A stretch of DNA of 64,000 nucleotides from Datura wrightii (lineage: Eukaryota > Streptophyta > Magnoliopsida > Solanales > Solanaceae), in NCBI GenBank assembly GCA_035772735.1, contig JASDFA010000010.1, forward strand, positions 136,031,001 to 136,095,000, written 5' to 3'. The translations under genes and the position numbers were made by a program. A model generated the notes under the pieces. The model ran no database searches. It saw only the letters and a list, made by a program, of their open reading frames with translations, and was not told the DNA's origin. Below are positions 1-12,596 of this stretch, in pieces (position 1 is the stretch's first letter; each line of letters opens with the position of its first letter).

Positions 1-876
1 TTTTACTTTCTTCTTCTTCTTCTTCTTCTTCCTTGTGAAAGCACAATTTTTGAAGATACAAATCATGGAATTGATTTTAATTTCTTAAGATGAATTGTTT
101 TAAGGAATTACTCTTTCCCTAATTATGATTTGTTAATTTCTTTTCTAAGGGTGTGTTAAACGAGGGTGTTTAGAATTGATTTGGTATTGATTAATTGATC
201 TTAGAATTGATTATAATGCATGAATCTATTGATTTCTTTGAGTTTTAATATGAAAATTAATGGTTGCAAATATTAATTGAATTCTCTAACTTAGCTTTTT
301 CTTAAGAAAGAGAAGTGAAGTTGGGTAAAACGTCAATAGTGAGGATTTGGAGCTTTTATCTATGGGTTAGAGCTAGAAATAGTTTAAACCCTATTAAAGC
401 TTCATTGAAGGGCTAGAGCTAGAAATAGACTATGCTCACTCAAGCAATGTTTGGTTGTTTTGTAGATCTTGATTTTGGGGTTTGAGAAAATCCATAATAT
501 ACACTCTTTTGGTTGAGAAACTTAGAGTGTAGCTAAAACCAAAGCTATCCATGCACTAATTGGTTCTAAGGCTTTTAGTTAATACCTATCAAGATAATGC
601 CCCATCAAATGCACACCCCTAGTCTCTCCAATCTTGTCAATAAAAATTGTGTTTCCTTATTTTAATTTTAATTTTTATTTGATACTTGTTTAAACTACTT
701 TCCCCAATTTTAATTTATGTTTACACATGATGCTTGCTTTTGTGAATTAATTCACAACTTTTGGTAAATCTAGACTCCTATCTCTATGGCAAATCAACCC
801 CGACTTTTGTTTGGTACTTGTTTTTCATACAATCGTACCCACCTTCTTAATTGGAGAGTTTTTTTGGATATTACCA
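1..876 (+). repeat. Athila-like LTR, 3' part (cut by window edge)
   Basis: AT-rich DNA ending in TTACCA at 876, followed four bases later by a sequence resembling a tRNA-Asp primer-binding site. This matches the LTR/PBS junctions of the Athila-like elements further on (for example 17887/17893), so I read it as the end of a 5' LTR on the plus strand. The start of the LTR lies outside the window. No coding sequence is seen. The element's body is lost after about 1480, where a different LTR fragment begins. Confidence 0.6.
9..31. repeat. (TTC)n microsatellite
   Basis: About seven tandem TTC triplets. A simple repeat inside the LTR remnant. Confidence 0.9.
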
Positions 877-880
877 AAAA

Positions 881-898
881 TGGTGTCATTGCCAAGGA
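881..898 (+). other. Primer-binding site, tRNA-Asp type, degenerate
   Basis: TGGTGTCATTGCCAAGGA resembles the Athila-group PBS TGGCGCCGTTGCCGGGGA, with four differences. It lies four bases after the LTR end TTACCA. Confidence 0.6.
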
Positions 899-1480
899 TT
901 GAAAATTTATTTCCATTAGTTTGTTTGTTGATTCACATTCGTATTAAGTCTTATTTTTCAACAAGTTCGTTAACCAATTAATTGATTCATATAGCTCATC
1001 AACATTCATGCATCTATCCTACCACTCTAGCCCTCGTTTCAACTCTTACCCTTCCATTATCACTAATAAATCTCGTATTCAATATTCAATGACCAACTAT
1101 TTGACCCACATGATTAACTTTCCCACTTTAATTTCGTTTCTACTCTTTTGTATACAAGATAATAATAAGGTTAAACCAATGATCTCCTTGTAATTCACTA
1201 CCCTTGATAACTCAGTCATGTTACCTACTATAATCCACATAGAACACATTGATCAAGCATTAAATCATAATACAATTTAAATAGCTTGAGTACACACAAG
1301 AAAGCATCAAACTATACCGATGGAGTTAAGTCCTCCATAATTAAAATACATGTACATACCTGTATTTCCCGATATTCCACACCACATCCCTACACCATAA
1401 TCATGTGATGTAGTACCCTACATATATTGTATCATAATATTCACATTCCATCTATTTCTCTCACCTTATATTCGAATCAT
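899..1480. other. Non-coding remnant, no gene seen
   Basis: AT-rich sequence after the PBS, presumably leader of the truncated element. The only open frame, near 1008-1193, has no recognisable domain. Confidence 0.4.
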
Positions 1481-4104
1481 GTCGGTGTATCTCGTATCAC
1501 ACTTATAGACCTGTACATTTTTGTCATTGCAGCCGTATGTATATCAAGTCATACCAACATAGTCTCTATCCTGTAATTATACCATCAGTGATATGCTGGG
1601 TACATGCTTCCATCAAATCACTGTACACATATGATAGAAGGTATTATGTTTGCCCTTTCAGTCATGACCTGCAGAGAACTCTAGAAATTCATGTACTGTA
1701 CACCTAGCCGTATGAACCACTCATTATACCTGTCTGTGCACTCATGTACGTACACCCATCCATATGAATATTTAGCCATACCTATCTTTGTACCCACTCA
1801 TACTACTTGCCTGAATGCTCACCCCGGGCACAAGCCACTCATATCCAAGTATTCACTCACCGGCTTGAACGTACTAAATTGCTCATCCAGATTCTCACCT
1901 CGGCGACGGGCATCTCGTTCTTAACATGTAGATAATTCACTTTTCCATTTCACATACCACTTCATTTATTCACTCGGTTATCACCAATTCCACTTGTCAT
2001 TTCAGGAATAGTATATCACAATTTAATTTATAAACTAAATCGTATACACAATAGGAATTACACATTACAAGCTATAACACAATAATGGCGTAGAGCCATT
2101 TCATAATCAGTTAGTTATTACATTATCCATGCCCATACGTTCAACAAATGGGGTGAAAATTCTCCCATTCACGAGATTAGGCTTCGCTGCAATGACCTCA
2201 TTGCCGCCATTGCGGTCTTCCTGTAGTGATTCTAGTGTTGTCGCAGCTGTAATGTTAAAGCAGTACCCTGACCCAGCTGTCCACCAAGATCCTTGTTGAA
2301 TTGTTTCCTCGCGATAAGCTCACACACTATGCATAAACTTTATTAATCAATCCCTATTGTTAATTTACCTTTATCCCTCAAGTAACAATAATCAATTTGA
2401 CTCGAACCATACAATAATAACACAAAAACATACACAAAGTGAACTTACTAGTCCATTAACTTATTCAAATGCACACACTACTTGATTCCCATGCCCATGA
2501 CCATACTCCAGTCCTTCATTCGGGGCATACCTCAGAGATAGCCCTCATTGTTCCCTACAAAGATAGGAATCTAGCGGTCTAGTTTCAACACTCTCCATAC
2601 CTACGAAACATTATATTATGGTGATTTCATCACCCCTTTCCCATTCCCTTCTGATTTAATTGGTCTCATAGACACTTACTGATTATAATCTACCTCATAG
2701 TGATTAACAAGGAATTTCTCCCTATTCATCAATGGCATATCGTGCATACGCACATGTACAATTTGTTAATTAAAGTCTAGTATGAAAGTAAGTCATAGCT
2801 TACCTGGGGGACAAACTATCACCGAGATTTCCTAAGTTTTGTGCTTGCCTCAATTTCCAAGTCCTTGCGGCAAATTGTCATGGAGAGGGGTAAAGTTTTT
2901 ACTACCTCTAGTCTCCTTCTTTCTTTCCCCTTGTTAGAAATCCTAATTTTTGTTTTTTGGGCACTTTTGTTCACCAACCCCTATAGAATAGATTCTTAAA
3001 TTAAAACGTAGATAGGAATGCGAGTTATAGTCTGCATTGTCCACTGCAGTGGTCCCGTTATTGCAGACACTATTCGCCGCAGCAGCCTTGTGCCGGAGTA
3101 CACCTAATTTTAACTTAGCCCATTCAAAAGGGTCTATCACCTACAAGTTAATTTATCACCTTCTACCTCCACAATGATAATTCCAACCTGGTTCCTGGAG
3201 TTTCTACTCCTTAAATCCTTTTCAAGAAGTTTTTAATGCTAAAGGACCAAATGCAATGATCATCTGGGTCTCACATTACCATCATTATGAACTATGATAA
3301 TCAATTTCATCCTAGAAGTGTTAGTTATTCACTTAGAAGCCTAGGGAATGAAGAACTATCAATACCCCAACAATGTACCCTCACTTTCATAGTTCTAGGG
3401 TTATTAGCTAGAATTTCACCATTAAAGATCACCCACTGATTCTAGGGTCTTAAAGGATTAAGATATGGAAGATTAACCAAGAAATCTCACCTTGGGAAGA
3501 AGAAACTACTCTGCCCTTGAAAAATCACCCTTAAGCTCTCAAATTTCGTGCCTCAGAATAATAGAGGTGAAAATCCTGAAATTCTAACTTAAACAGGCAT
3601 ATTGCCTTGCATTGTCTGCTGCAGTGGTCACTTTCTCCCTGTAGTAGATCTGCTATGGCGACCAGGGTCTTGCTGCGGTGGACCCCGATGATATTTCCAC
3701 GACCGCTACAACGAGAGCTCCAATCGCTATGGCAGTCTCATTATAGCGAAAATCCTACCTTGCAACAACACTCTGCTAATCAGTAGCTTGGTAATTCTGA
3801 CACTTTTCAATTTCCAAAACACAAGGCTTTCATCTCGACTTCACAACATCCTCTAAATATGCACTTAGCTATAAAACGACTCTACGAATTCACTCGTAGT
3901 CTCAAAATTTTCTATGGAGGTCTAGTTAACTAGGTCACCCCATAATAGAACACAACACATGCAGATTTTAATAAAAGCTAATCATATTTTAGTTTTTAAG
4001 CCACTCTATTTTGGAGTTTTTACTAACTCGCTTCTACTATGGGGACTCTAAAGAGTGCTAAGGCCCTAACCAGCCATCCCTTAACGACTGGAGGGATCGT
4101 TGCA
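1480..4104 (-). repeat. Fragment of Tekay/Del-type LTR, minus strand
   Basis: From about 1600 it follows the LTR of M2 at 38480-39812. Shared blocks are the CATGAC-CTGCAG stretch with ACTCTAGAAATTCA, the CCCGG-CACAAGCCACTC stretch, and the clustered CTGCAG/CGCTATGG words at 2170-2280 and 3030-3780. It ends at 4104 in TGCA; read on the minus strand this is TGCAACGATCCC, corresponding to LTR start TGTAACGACC. The left boundary is uncertain. No coding sequence. Confidence 0.65.
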
Positions 4105-4799
4105 AAAATGATAAGACCTATTTAAATTTTAGATAAAAAACATATTTGAATTGTTATTAAAAAAGTTTAAATGAAAATATATCAAGCGACAAGTCAAAAA
4201 TTTTAAAATATAAAATAAAAACTTCATGTAATTATCTCAACAATTGAAGCTAAAATTCAAAAAAATTATGTTGTAAATAAAAGAGAAAAAAGTTAATTAC
4301 TAATTGCATTTGATACTAAAGTAATTAAAAAAATAGCAGAAGATTTTATAATAATTATAAAAAGAATTATTGATTATTACTATAACAAAGTATCAGAAAA
4401 ACTATCAAGTCTATGCTTCAGATTTTGCATTGATAAAAATAAAAACATATATATTTTCTTCTAAAACAAATTATTGAAGGAAAGAAAAGAATAATCAGAG
4501 ATTAAGATAATATGGAAGAATACATTTTGAGGATTATCGAATATTTTTGTACTTATAGCATATTCTTTTTTTTTTTTTTCAAATCATGTCACATTTTTGA
4601 GTTTATTTTATCTAATGATGATATTTGAAGTTCATCGAAATGTTATGAAGATTCTGTTTATAAAATTTGTTTCCTTTAATTTTATAATTTTTTTGTTATT
4701 TGGTATATTGCTTTGAAAAATAAGATTATAATTATATATTCTTAAACATAAAATGATTTATTTAGTTCAAAGAAAAACTCGCAATTATAAGTTAATTTA
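4105..4799. other. AT-rich sequence, nothing recognisable
   Basis: Very AT-rich, with a poly-T run near 4567-4580. No ORF, terminal repeat or RNA gene seen. Confidence 0.5.
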
Positions 4800-5336
4800 T
4801 CTATCCTATACGATATTAAAAGAATGAAGACTCTTAGAAATGTTAACTGAACTTTTCGCCCTTCATTAACAGACTATACAATAGACAAAATTATTATTTA
4901 CTATTTTTATTAATTAATTATTATTTAAATATTTAGAACTTTAAAATTAATTAAAGTAATCATATTTGTCAAATGCTATTTATGAATTATTTTTGTCGAA
5001 TGTGATTTATAAATCGTGTTTGATAAATGTGATTTATGAATCATGTTCATAGAATGAGATTTATAATCGTGTTCAAAAAATGCGATAAATCGCATTTTCA
5101 AAAGCAATTTTATAAATCATATTCTCCGAATGCGATTTTAAAATAGTCATTAATTATTTTTTTAATGTTAATTAAATTTTATATATTAAATCATTTATCA
5201 GTTTGAAATTCATAATTTTCTTTTTAAATTCTTATATTGTCACACAAACACATCTTTTAAATATTATTTATGTTATTTTTAAAAATTTATTCTTATTAAT
5301 ATAAGGGACACGGAGAGGTGTGTACACTAAAACTAG
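4800..5336 (+). mobile_element. Non-autonomous Helitron-like element
   Basis: Begins with TCTATCC after an A at 4799 and ends CTAG at 5333-5336 followed by T, as expected for Helitron insertion between A and T. Upstream of CTAG is a short weak hairpin (ACAC-GGAGAG-GTGT, near 5309-5322). It contains a 27-base tandem array and no coding sequence. The 3' hairpin is weaker than in typical Helitrons, so the call is moderate. Confidence 0.5.
4969..5141. repeat. Degenerate 27-base tandem repeat, about 7 units
   Basis: Units of about 26-27 bases follow the pattern ATCRTGTT-6N-AATG-N-GATTTATGA. They are diverged in the 3' half. Confidence 0.7.
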
Positions 5337-5579
5337 TCTATATTATATTAAAAGCATGAATATCGTTAGAAATATTGATTGAACTTTTTTCCTTCATTAA
5401 AAGACTCTATAATAGACAAAATTATTATTTATCATTTTCTTTAAATAATTATTATTTAATTAGTATTTTAATATTTAGGACATTGAAATTAAATTAAAGT
5501 TATAGCTATTAAATCTTTACTTATTTGTAAAAAATAAGAACTCCTAAATATTTAGTTTTTTTAAATTGACTAAAATTTT
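5337..5579 (+). mobile_element. Second Helitron-like 5' end, truncated
   Basis: TCTATATTATATTAAAAGC starts directly after the CTAG end of the previous copy. The next ~150 bases repeat the 5' part of that copy (4800-4945). It is cut at 5579 by the LTR of E1. No other end was found. Confidence 0.5.
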
Positions 5580-8059
5580 TGTAATGACCCGTATGTCATC
5601 AAGAGGGGAATAAGTTCGGGACACCCTAACTAGCCTGAGTTGTGGGTAGGAAGGTGTTGCTTGAGTATTAGTGAAAAATTTGAGTTAAGGAGTGGTTTAA
5701 GAATAGGTTTTGGAGCTACTGGTCACGGGGAACCACTGCAGCGGGGAAATTTCCGTTGCAGCGAGACCGTTATTACAGTCGAAGTTTCGCTATAATGGAT
5801 CAAGAGAATAATTGCTGGATTTTCCGTGGCGGTGCCCTGACCGCCATGACAGGTCCGCTAAAGAAGAAAAGTGACCGTTGCAGCAGATGATGGGAATTAC
5901 TAAGTGGGTTTTAAGTGGGATTTCAGGGGTTATGCCTCATTACTTTCAAAGCACAAACTCCCAAGAGCTAGAGGCGATTTTCCCCTAGAGCAGTACAATT
6001 TCCGTTCTCAAGGTAAGAAACTCAACTTACTTTTTCTACGTTTGATTCCTTAACACCTATGAATCAAGGGGGGGGACTCCCTAATGATGATTTTTCTAGC
6101 AAGAGAACCCTAGGCTGGTAGAACTAGGGCTGAATAATGGGGAACTAATGGTTGTTGATTCCTATGTTTAGAAGAGAGTAATGACCACTCCCTAAGGCGT
6201 AGTTCTTATAGAACATGGTTCATGTGGAAATTTGGACCTAGAACAAGGTGTAATTGGGACTTTACCCTTAAAAACTACCTTTAAAAGGGTTTGAGGTAGT
6301 AATGTTAAAGAATTAGTCCATGGAAAACGGGTAGAATGGGGTCGGTTTGAATTCTCAAAACCCTTAATTTTAGAAGTAGATTATTGAATTGTCTGAATCT
6401 CTTGTTTTTAGAATTTGAACGTTCAGAGGCGTTGAGGAAAGGCAAGGCTCCAGCAGAGTAATTTGCACCCAAATCCTCCAAATCGAGGTAGGTTATGGTT
6501 CAGAAGGAGTTACACTTCTCATAATGGTATGCATAGATGTGGAACGATAATATGTATGTTGGTCTCTAGACCTTAAGTGTTTTAAATCTTCCTTGCTAAG
6601 TTCCCTAGTTGAGTGATCCTAATGTGTTGTTGTTACCTGTGTAATATGAAGTGAGCGTGTATGGTTTGTTCATGTCCTTTTGTACTTGTTGAGAATGATT
6701 CAAATTGGTTAATTGTTTAAGTTAATGAAGGTAAGATGAGACCTCCTAAAAGTCATCTCAATGGACTTAAGGATAACATATTTATTATGAGAATGAATGT
6801 GGATACTATGAATTTCCTGAGATGAGGGGCTCGTGCTCGAGGGGAGCATTCGAGCGAGCAATAATGATTAAGTGGCTCATGTCCAAAGGGAGCATCTAGA
6901 CGAGCATATGAGTGAGAGCAGGTACCACGCTGTTGAGGTACATAAATTTCTAGAGTATCCTGCAGGTCATGATTGAAAGGTCAGAAATAAGATCCTCTGG
7001 CATGTGTGTACATCGATGTTTTGTGATTGAGTGTTTATGGTGATATGACAGAGGTGTGTGCCCGACATATCATCATTCATTGTATTAATTGATTTACTAT
7101 AAGAATGTGAGAATTGGACTGTGTATGTGGGTGTCTGACTGAATTGAACTTGTGGTCATGTGTTACCGTCTGAATTGTTAAGGCATTGTGATGAGTTGAT
7201 AGTGGGAATTGTTAAATGGGAACTCGTGATTGAGTTGTGAAATCTTTGTGAAAGATTTATTCTATATCTTGTGTGGTTTAATGGTATCAATAGTTTATTG
7301 ATTGACTGTGAATAGCGGGGATAATTTTAGTGATTGCAAGTTGTTACAAGATAGTGAAATATTGGGTGTATAACTAAATCAAGCTACTACCAAGGCAGTA
7401 CCACTGTATCGAAACTTGTTCTGCTGCGGCGAGACAATGGCAGCGATCAAGCGACTGCTGCAGCGATGTCCCAATCCAGTGAGCAGGCCGGTTAGCACCC
7501 GATTATAAGTAATTCCTGAAATGTGTATTATCTATATATATGAATGGTGTTCTGAGCTAGTTTCATATTTTTGTTATATGTATGTATGTTATTATATAAG
7601 GTCGGCCGATAATGCCTAACAGTAATGTGTTTTGTACAAATGCAACTCCTGCAATTTTTTTCTGAGTGCAGAATCCGGTCCTAAAAGCTTATCTCAACGT
7701 CACCTCTAGAGTAGCATTAGAATAAAGGAAAGGTGAGAAATGTCATATGTGCAGATGTACTCCTCCTCCGAAGATGTCTCTTCTCCAGATATTTATAGCT
7801 TCTTACTCATTTCTGTCTTAATACAATCTTAGATAATATTAAGTAGACGTCTTTATATGCAATGAAAATCATATTCTGGGAGTATTATTGTAGTGGATGA
7901 TTTTTGATTTCTTTTTTATAATGATGTTCCGTTAATATATTTTAAATATGGTTTATTCCTTTTAAATATCGATTGTTTTGGGGTAAAGAGTTATGAAATG
8001 TTGGTTCACCCACCGGAGGGTTAGTGTGGGTGACAATTATGACCATTTGGGTCGTGACA
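5580..8059 (+). repeat. 5' LTR of E1 (Tekay/Del-type Gypsy)
   Basis: 2480-base LTR from TGTAATGACCC to GTCGTGACA, followed by a tRNA-Met-type PBS. Its first ~300 bases recur at 35660-35959. It has clustered CTGCAGCGG-like words at 5720-5890 and 7400-7480, and a duplicated 'GAGCATT-CGAGCGAGCA' module at 6820-6910, related to the 49-base repeat of M2. The left flank ATTTT could be a target duplication, but the right copy was not found. Confidence 0.85.
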
Positions 8060-8064
8060 AAGTT

Positions 8065-8076
8065 GGTATCAGAGCC
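8065..8076 (+). other. Primer-binding site, initiator tRNA-Met type
   Basis: TGGTATCAGAGC, the classic Met-type PBS of plant Gypsy and Copia elements, five bases after the LTR end. Confidence 0.95.
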
Positions 8077-8280
8077 CTAGATTCATTGATCTCATTTCAC
8101 CAAAATGAGTCTAGAAGAGTCTCATAGATCGATATGGAGACGTCCATAAATTATCTTCGAGAGGCTGTAAGACTTTAAGAAAACTCCTTCTTTCTTTCCT
8201 TTTCGTTCGATTACTTGATTCCAATCAGTATTTGGTGATCCAAATTGGTATCTAACAATTCTTATTTATTTCACTCACAG

Positions 8281-9998
8281 ATGGTGAGAACATGTGCAGG
8301 TGGAAACAAAGAGGAAGCACCCGAGCCGGCAGCAGCAACCGCAGTTCGCAATAGAGGACGGGGTCAAGGTCACGGGGCTATTGCTAGAGGAGAGGCCAGT
8401 GTTCCTGCTCCAGTTTGAGAGAGATCAACATTTCCCATATCACCAGCGGTGCAAAAAAGGGTGGTTGTAGAGGTGGACGTTTTGGCTCAAGTAGAGGATG
8501 TAGCCGCTCTCGGATCCTCCAAGGTCTTGGCTCAGGTTCTTAACCTTCTGAGTGACCTCCTGTAGGGTAGCAGTCAGGTATACAAATGTCGCTACTATGG
8601 CTCCTTGTATTAATAATATGTTAGAGGTTGTGATGTTCCCAAGCCTGGTAGTTGGATTAGTAATGACTAAGGAGGAACGTGACTTATTCTGGAGGTTCAC
8701 CAAGATGAAGCCTCCCCCCTTCTACTATACTGAGGCAGAGCACACCTATGAGTTCATAGTTGACTGTCATGAGAGATGGGGCGCAGTGGAGAAGTATAGG
8801 GTAGAGTTTGTCACCTTCCAGCAGACTGGTGATTCTAAGCTCTGGCGAATGGCTTTTATGGAGTGTAGACCAGCAGGGTCACCACCATTGACTTGGATCC
8901 AGTTCTACTCCACTTTTCTGGAGAAGTATGTACACCGTATCCTAAGAGACAATAGGTAGGACAAGTTCACTGTTATTGGGCAGGGGAGCTCTTTAGTCGC
9001 AGCATACGAGGCCCAATTTCACTCACTATCCAGGTATGCTCTGCCCTTATTGCCTACAGAGGAAGAGAGGATCAGGCAATTTGTTAAAGGCCGAAATGTG
9101 GGTCTCTAACTGTCAGCCCTTCAGATGGTTTCTGCCGGCAGGACCTTTTAGGAAGTAGTGGATTATGTGAAAAATATGTAGGGGGTGAAACAGGATGGTT
9201 ATGTGAAGAATGCCATGAAGAAGGATCGGAAGGTAGGTTCTCATAGCGGCTCTTTTGCTAGGACTCTGGTACTTCAGTGCTACTCAAGATGCCCTGTTCA
9301 ATAAACCATACAAGTGCCAGCTGGGGGTCCGCCTGGGGATCACTCCACAACCAGCAGGTACAGTCAGGGGTAACTAGATAATTCTCTTAGACTTCGGGGC
9401 TTGCCCCATTTCTTTGGTTCTGACTTAGAGTCCAATGATTGAGAAGGTGTGTCACGGGAGCAAAGAGTATATCCATATCCGCAGATGGTGTCCCATATTT
9501 GGTCGGGGTGGGAAAATTGTTCCGCATCTAGTTCCTCAAGCTTCAGCCCCTACGGGGAGAGGAATGAGTGCATTCAACAGGGATCACCCCCAGTTAAAGA
9601 GGGGGAATCAGCTAGTGTTTAGAGGTTGTAACTAGATAGATAGATGAGGTGCTCAGACAAGAAGGGGTGGCAATTATTCCGATAGGGGGGTTGCACAGCC
9701 TAATAGGAGCAGGTCTTAGGCGGGTAATCAGGCCCATTTCTATGAATTACTGAGTAGGCTCGAGGTAGAGGCTTCTGACACCATTATCATAGATACGATT
9801 TTTGTGTCCGAAAAAATGAATATGGCCTTGTTTGATCCTGGTTCTACTTTTTCCTATGTGTTTGCTTATTTTTCTTTGGAATTGGATCTTGCTTGTGATG
9901 TGCTTGATACTCCTATCCATATGTCTACTCCTATTGGGGATTATGTGGTGGTAGATAGGGTTTGTCATGATTGTATTGTTGACTTTATGAGTTTTGAT
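8281..9998 (+). pseudogene. gag: gag and N-terminal protease of E1, decayed
   Basis: Starts with ATG at 8281 (MVRTCAGG...) and hits a stop near 8417. The capsid region is readable in another frame at 8552-8959 (the TFxxEKYVHRxLRD-type end is present), then breaks at several stops. A nucleocapsid knuckle near 9445-9490 reads CHGSKEYIHIRRWC: the CX2C half is damaged, while H and the last C survive. The protease start with active site ALFDPGSTFSYV lies at 9804-9998, with D-P-G intact. Coding is cut at about 9998 by solo LTR S1 and resumes at 32421. Several frameshifts and stops make it non-functional. Confidence 0.85.
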
Positions 9999-10508
9999 TT
10001 CCACGATCCAAACATAGGCTGGGATAGAGTCACGGGAAAAAGAATCTCGAGAGGCTCCATGTCGACCCATGTCATGACCTTAGCTACTAAGAGCATACAA
10101 CAAGCGGAAAGTGATATAATAAAACATGCTTTAGTGAAAGTCTTAATGCATATCAGTCTAAAATAGAGTCAACACTGACAAGCTGATATTCTATATATTG
10201 TCTGAAAAAAGCCTCTAACATAACTGATGAGCTGATGGGACAACATCCTCAACTAGCTCGACAAAAGTCTATTATTGAAATAACATAACGATGATTGAAC
10301 TGAATGTCCTCGAAGGATGAGGACTCACCAACACTGGATAAAAAGGATTAGGGGAAAGCAGAACTAATGGTGCAGCTGAGTTTGATCCATCGGACCTGTA
10401 TCATGAAACAATACAGGATAGAGTATGTAGTCAGTACTTGAAATGTACCGAGTATGCAAGGTAAGTAAAAACGGGCAGTTAAAATACATAAGAGTTCATA
10501 AGAGTAGG

Positions 10509-11142
10509 TGATGTGTTATGAGTTTACATCACTTTCGATGCTTAAAACTAAGAAAATAACATGGATTTAGGTAAGTTTAACTGGATATGACACACTTTTA
10601 CTTTGATTTTAGGAAAATAACTGTTGGAGAAAAAATGTGCAAAAGATGCCTAAAAATGCAGAAAATCAGCTAAGTAAAAGTGTCAGTACGAGCCGTACCT
10701 TGATTTGAACGAGCCGTACTGAGAACTGTGGTGAAAGTCATAAGGATGGAATAAGAGTAAGGCAATATACGACTCTCAATACAAGCCGTACAAGATAGTA
10801 TCAGCCGTAACTAGTGTCGTGGAATTGTTCAGAGAAATTTGCACAAAGGCAGTCTCTTGGTACAAACTGACTTACATATCATAACACCAACATATGATCC
10901 ATACCATGAGCCATGGTGAACTTTAGAAGATTCTTCAATACTTGGCAGAACTTCTGACACAACAAACTGTATGAGTTGTAGGAGGAGGTATGAGTTGTAC
11001 CACAACACTCATGGAAAACGTCAGAATATGTTAGAGTTCTCAGAGCCAAACCACAAATGCATTGTATGACTCGTAGGACTATGGTAAGAGTCGTGCCAGT
11101 CTAGCAACACTTAGACAAATCTTTAGCATCTAGGGAGGTATG
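10509..11142 (+). repeat. 5' LTR of D, first part
   Basis: Matches 19714-20330 of the 3' LTR. Contains many near-palindromic TACGAGCCGTAC-like words. Interrupted by E2 (duplication AGAAG). Confidence 0.9.
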
Positions 11143-11147
11143 AGAAG
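11143..11147. other. Target site duplication AGAAG (left)
   Basis: AGAAG directly before E2's TGTTCGG, repeated at 17091-17095 after TGATCA. Confidence 0.95.
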
Positions 11148-12581
11148 TGTTCGGTGTGTTATATGGGTATATAAAACAACACGCAAGTGCACGTAGTTGA
11201 ACAAGTAGTAAGTGGCTTTAGTAAGCCAAGTATCGATCCCACAGAGACTTGGGTTAAGTGCAATTTGCTCAAGTATACTATATTTTTACTTCTAAATATG
11301 CTGACAACAACGTAACCAAAAAGTTGATAGTTTGTTAGATAAATTTTATACTAAAACTAAGAACAATTATCTACTTTGAATCTGAACTATGGATAAGAGC
11401 ATGCTGAGGTTAAACGAACATGTAATGAAATTGATTATCATCATAAATTGGTTAATCTTTTCTTCCTGTTGCTAGCCAAGAACATTTGCCAAGAGATTAA
11501 AACTCTCGTATTTAATCTCACTTAAGAATCATGAACCATCCGTCTACATTTCTGTGATCAAATGCAATTCATGTTCTAGCCATACAATTTCGGTTCCTAA
11601 ATTGACTAATACGACTTTCAGGTATATTTCTATCCTGAAAGCTAATCAAAACTCAATTTTCCCAAACCAAGTAAAGAACCATATCCTATTAATTCACAAC
11701 TTTCCAATTTCGTGCTCTCTCGAGTGAAACCGGACTTTTTAGATGTACATTAATGTAGGCCACACACCAATGCAGTAAGAACAAGAATTAATAGAACAAC
11801 ATGGAAGAAAAGATGAAAAACCAGATAATCAATAATCAAATTTCATCATAATTGTTCATAACCTCAGCAAGGAGAGGAATTAGCCACTCTTTTGTGGATT
11901 AATCATCATAAAATGAGTGTTAATCATACAAGCAATTGAATTAAAGAAGAAAGAAAGAGAGAAAAAACCCTGAACTTTTCGTCCCTCAACTGCCTGTAAC
12001 CCACGTCCTTGCTCCACCAAGTCTGAATTATGAAAAATAAACCTAAGTGTGCTATTTATAGTAGTAGGACTCTTTCCCGGAATAACAAGCAACATGTCAC
12101 GGAGTGCATCGCGGAGCACTGCCTCCGTGACACGCTACGGACGCGGAGGCTCTCTGGAAATCACCCGAACTTGGCCCCGGCAGCACCCTGCGGCGTTGGC
12201 AGCATGTCACGCTGCTTGGGCAGCGCGTTGGCATCTCTTGGTCGCGCAGCCAACCTGCCGTGGCACGTTGGCAACGCGCAGGTGGGCTGTTGTGGTCGGC
12301 CTGCCTGCCGAGGCACATTGCCGACGTGCAGGTGGGCTGTTTTGTGCCTCCTCTTTGCCGACGTTCGCGTGTTGATTCCGTTTCCAAGCCTCTACTTCAC
12401 CAACTCATGGATTAGTTACTCAAAAGTCATCAAAACCTAGAAAACAAAGGCAAATCATGTTGGTTAGCACATATCTTCACTTCATATAAAATTAAATGAA
12501 AATGTATACGATAACTTAGATAAACAAGACTAATTTAAGTCATAAAGCGTATCTTGGGCATGCTATTTTTGCCCGTGATCA
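11148..12581 (-). repeat. 3' LTR of E2
   Basis: Plus-strand bounds TGTTCGG to TGATCA. Contains a GC-rich inverted-repeat cassette (12090-12370) just upstream (minus strand) of a TATA box. Open frames in the cassette are by-products of its GC content. Confidence 0.95.
12052..12060 (-). promoter_or_regulatory. TATA box in E2 3' LTR
   Basis: TATAAATAG on the minus strand, immediately downstream of the GC-rich inverted-repeat cassette. Placed as an LTR core promoter. Confidence 0.7.
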
Positions 12582-12596
12582 CAAACCCACACTTAA
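12582..12596 (-). other. Polypurine tract of E2
   Basis: TTAAGTGTGGGTTTG abutting the 3' LTR (minus strand). This is where plus-strand DNA synthesis should start. Confidence 0.8.

Noticed and set aside
1008..1193. 61-codon frame near the window start, and 1691-1924
   Set aside because: Inside LTR remnants, with no domain or codon pattern that suggests a gene.
8065..8076. tRNA gene fragments at PBS sites (also 29786, 54107 and others)
   Set aside because: Only the 12-18 bases matching a tRNA 3' end are present; no cloverleaf around them. They are primer-binding sites.
12030..12440. Long open frames on both strands in GC-rich LTR sequence (also 16715-16976, 42829-43155, 48554-48929, 52157-52619)
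   Set aside because: They lie in the repetitive GC-rich promoter cassettes of LTRs, translate to low-complexity Arg/Ala/Cys-rich strings, and occur in several frames at once.
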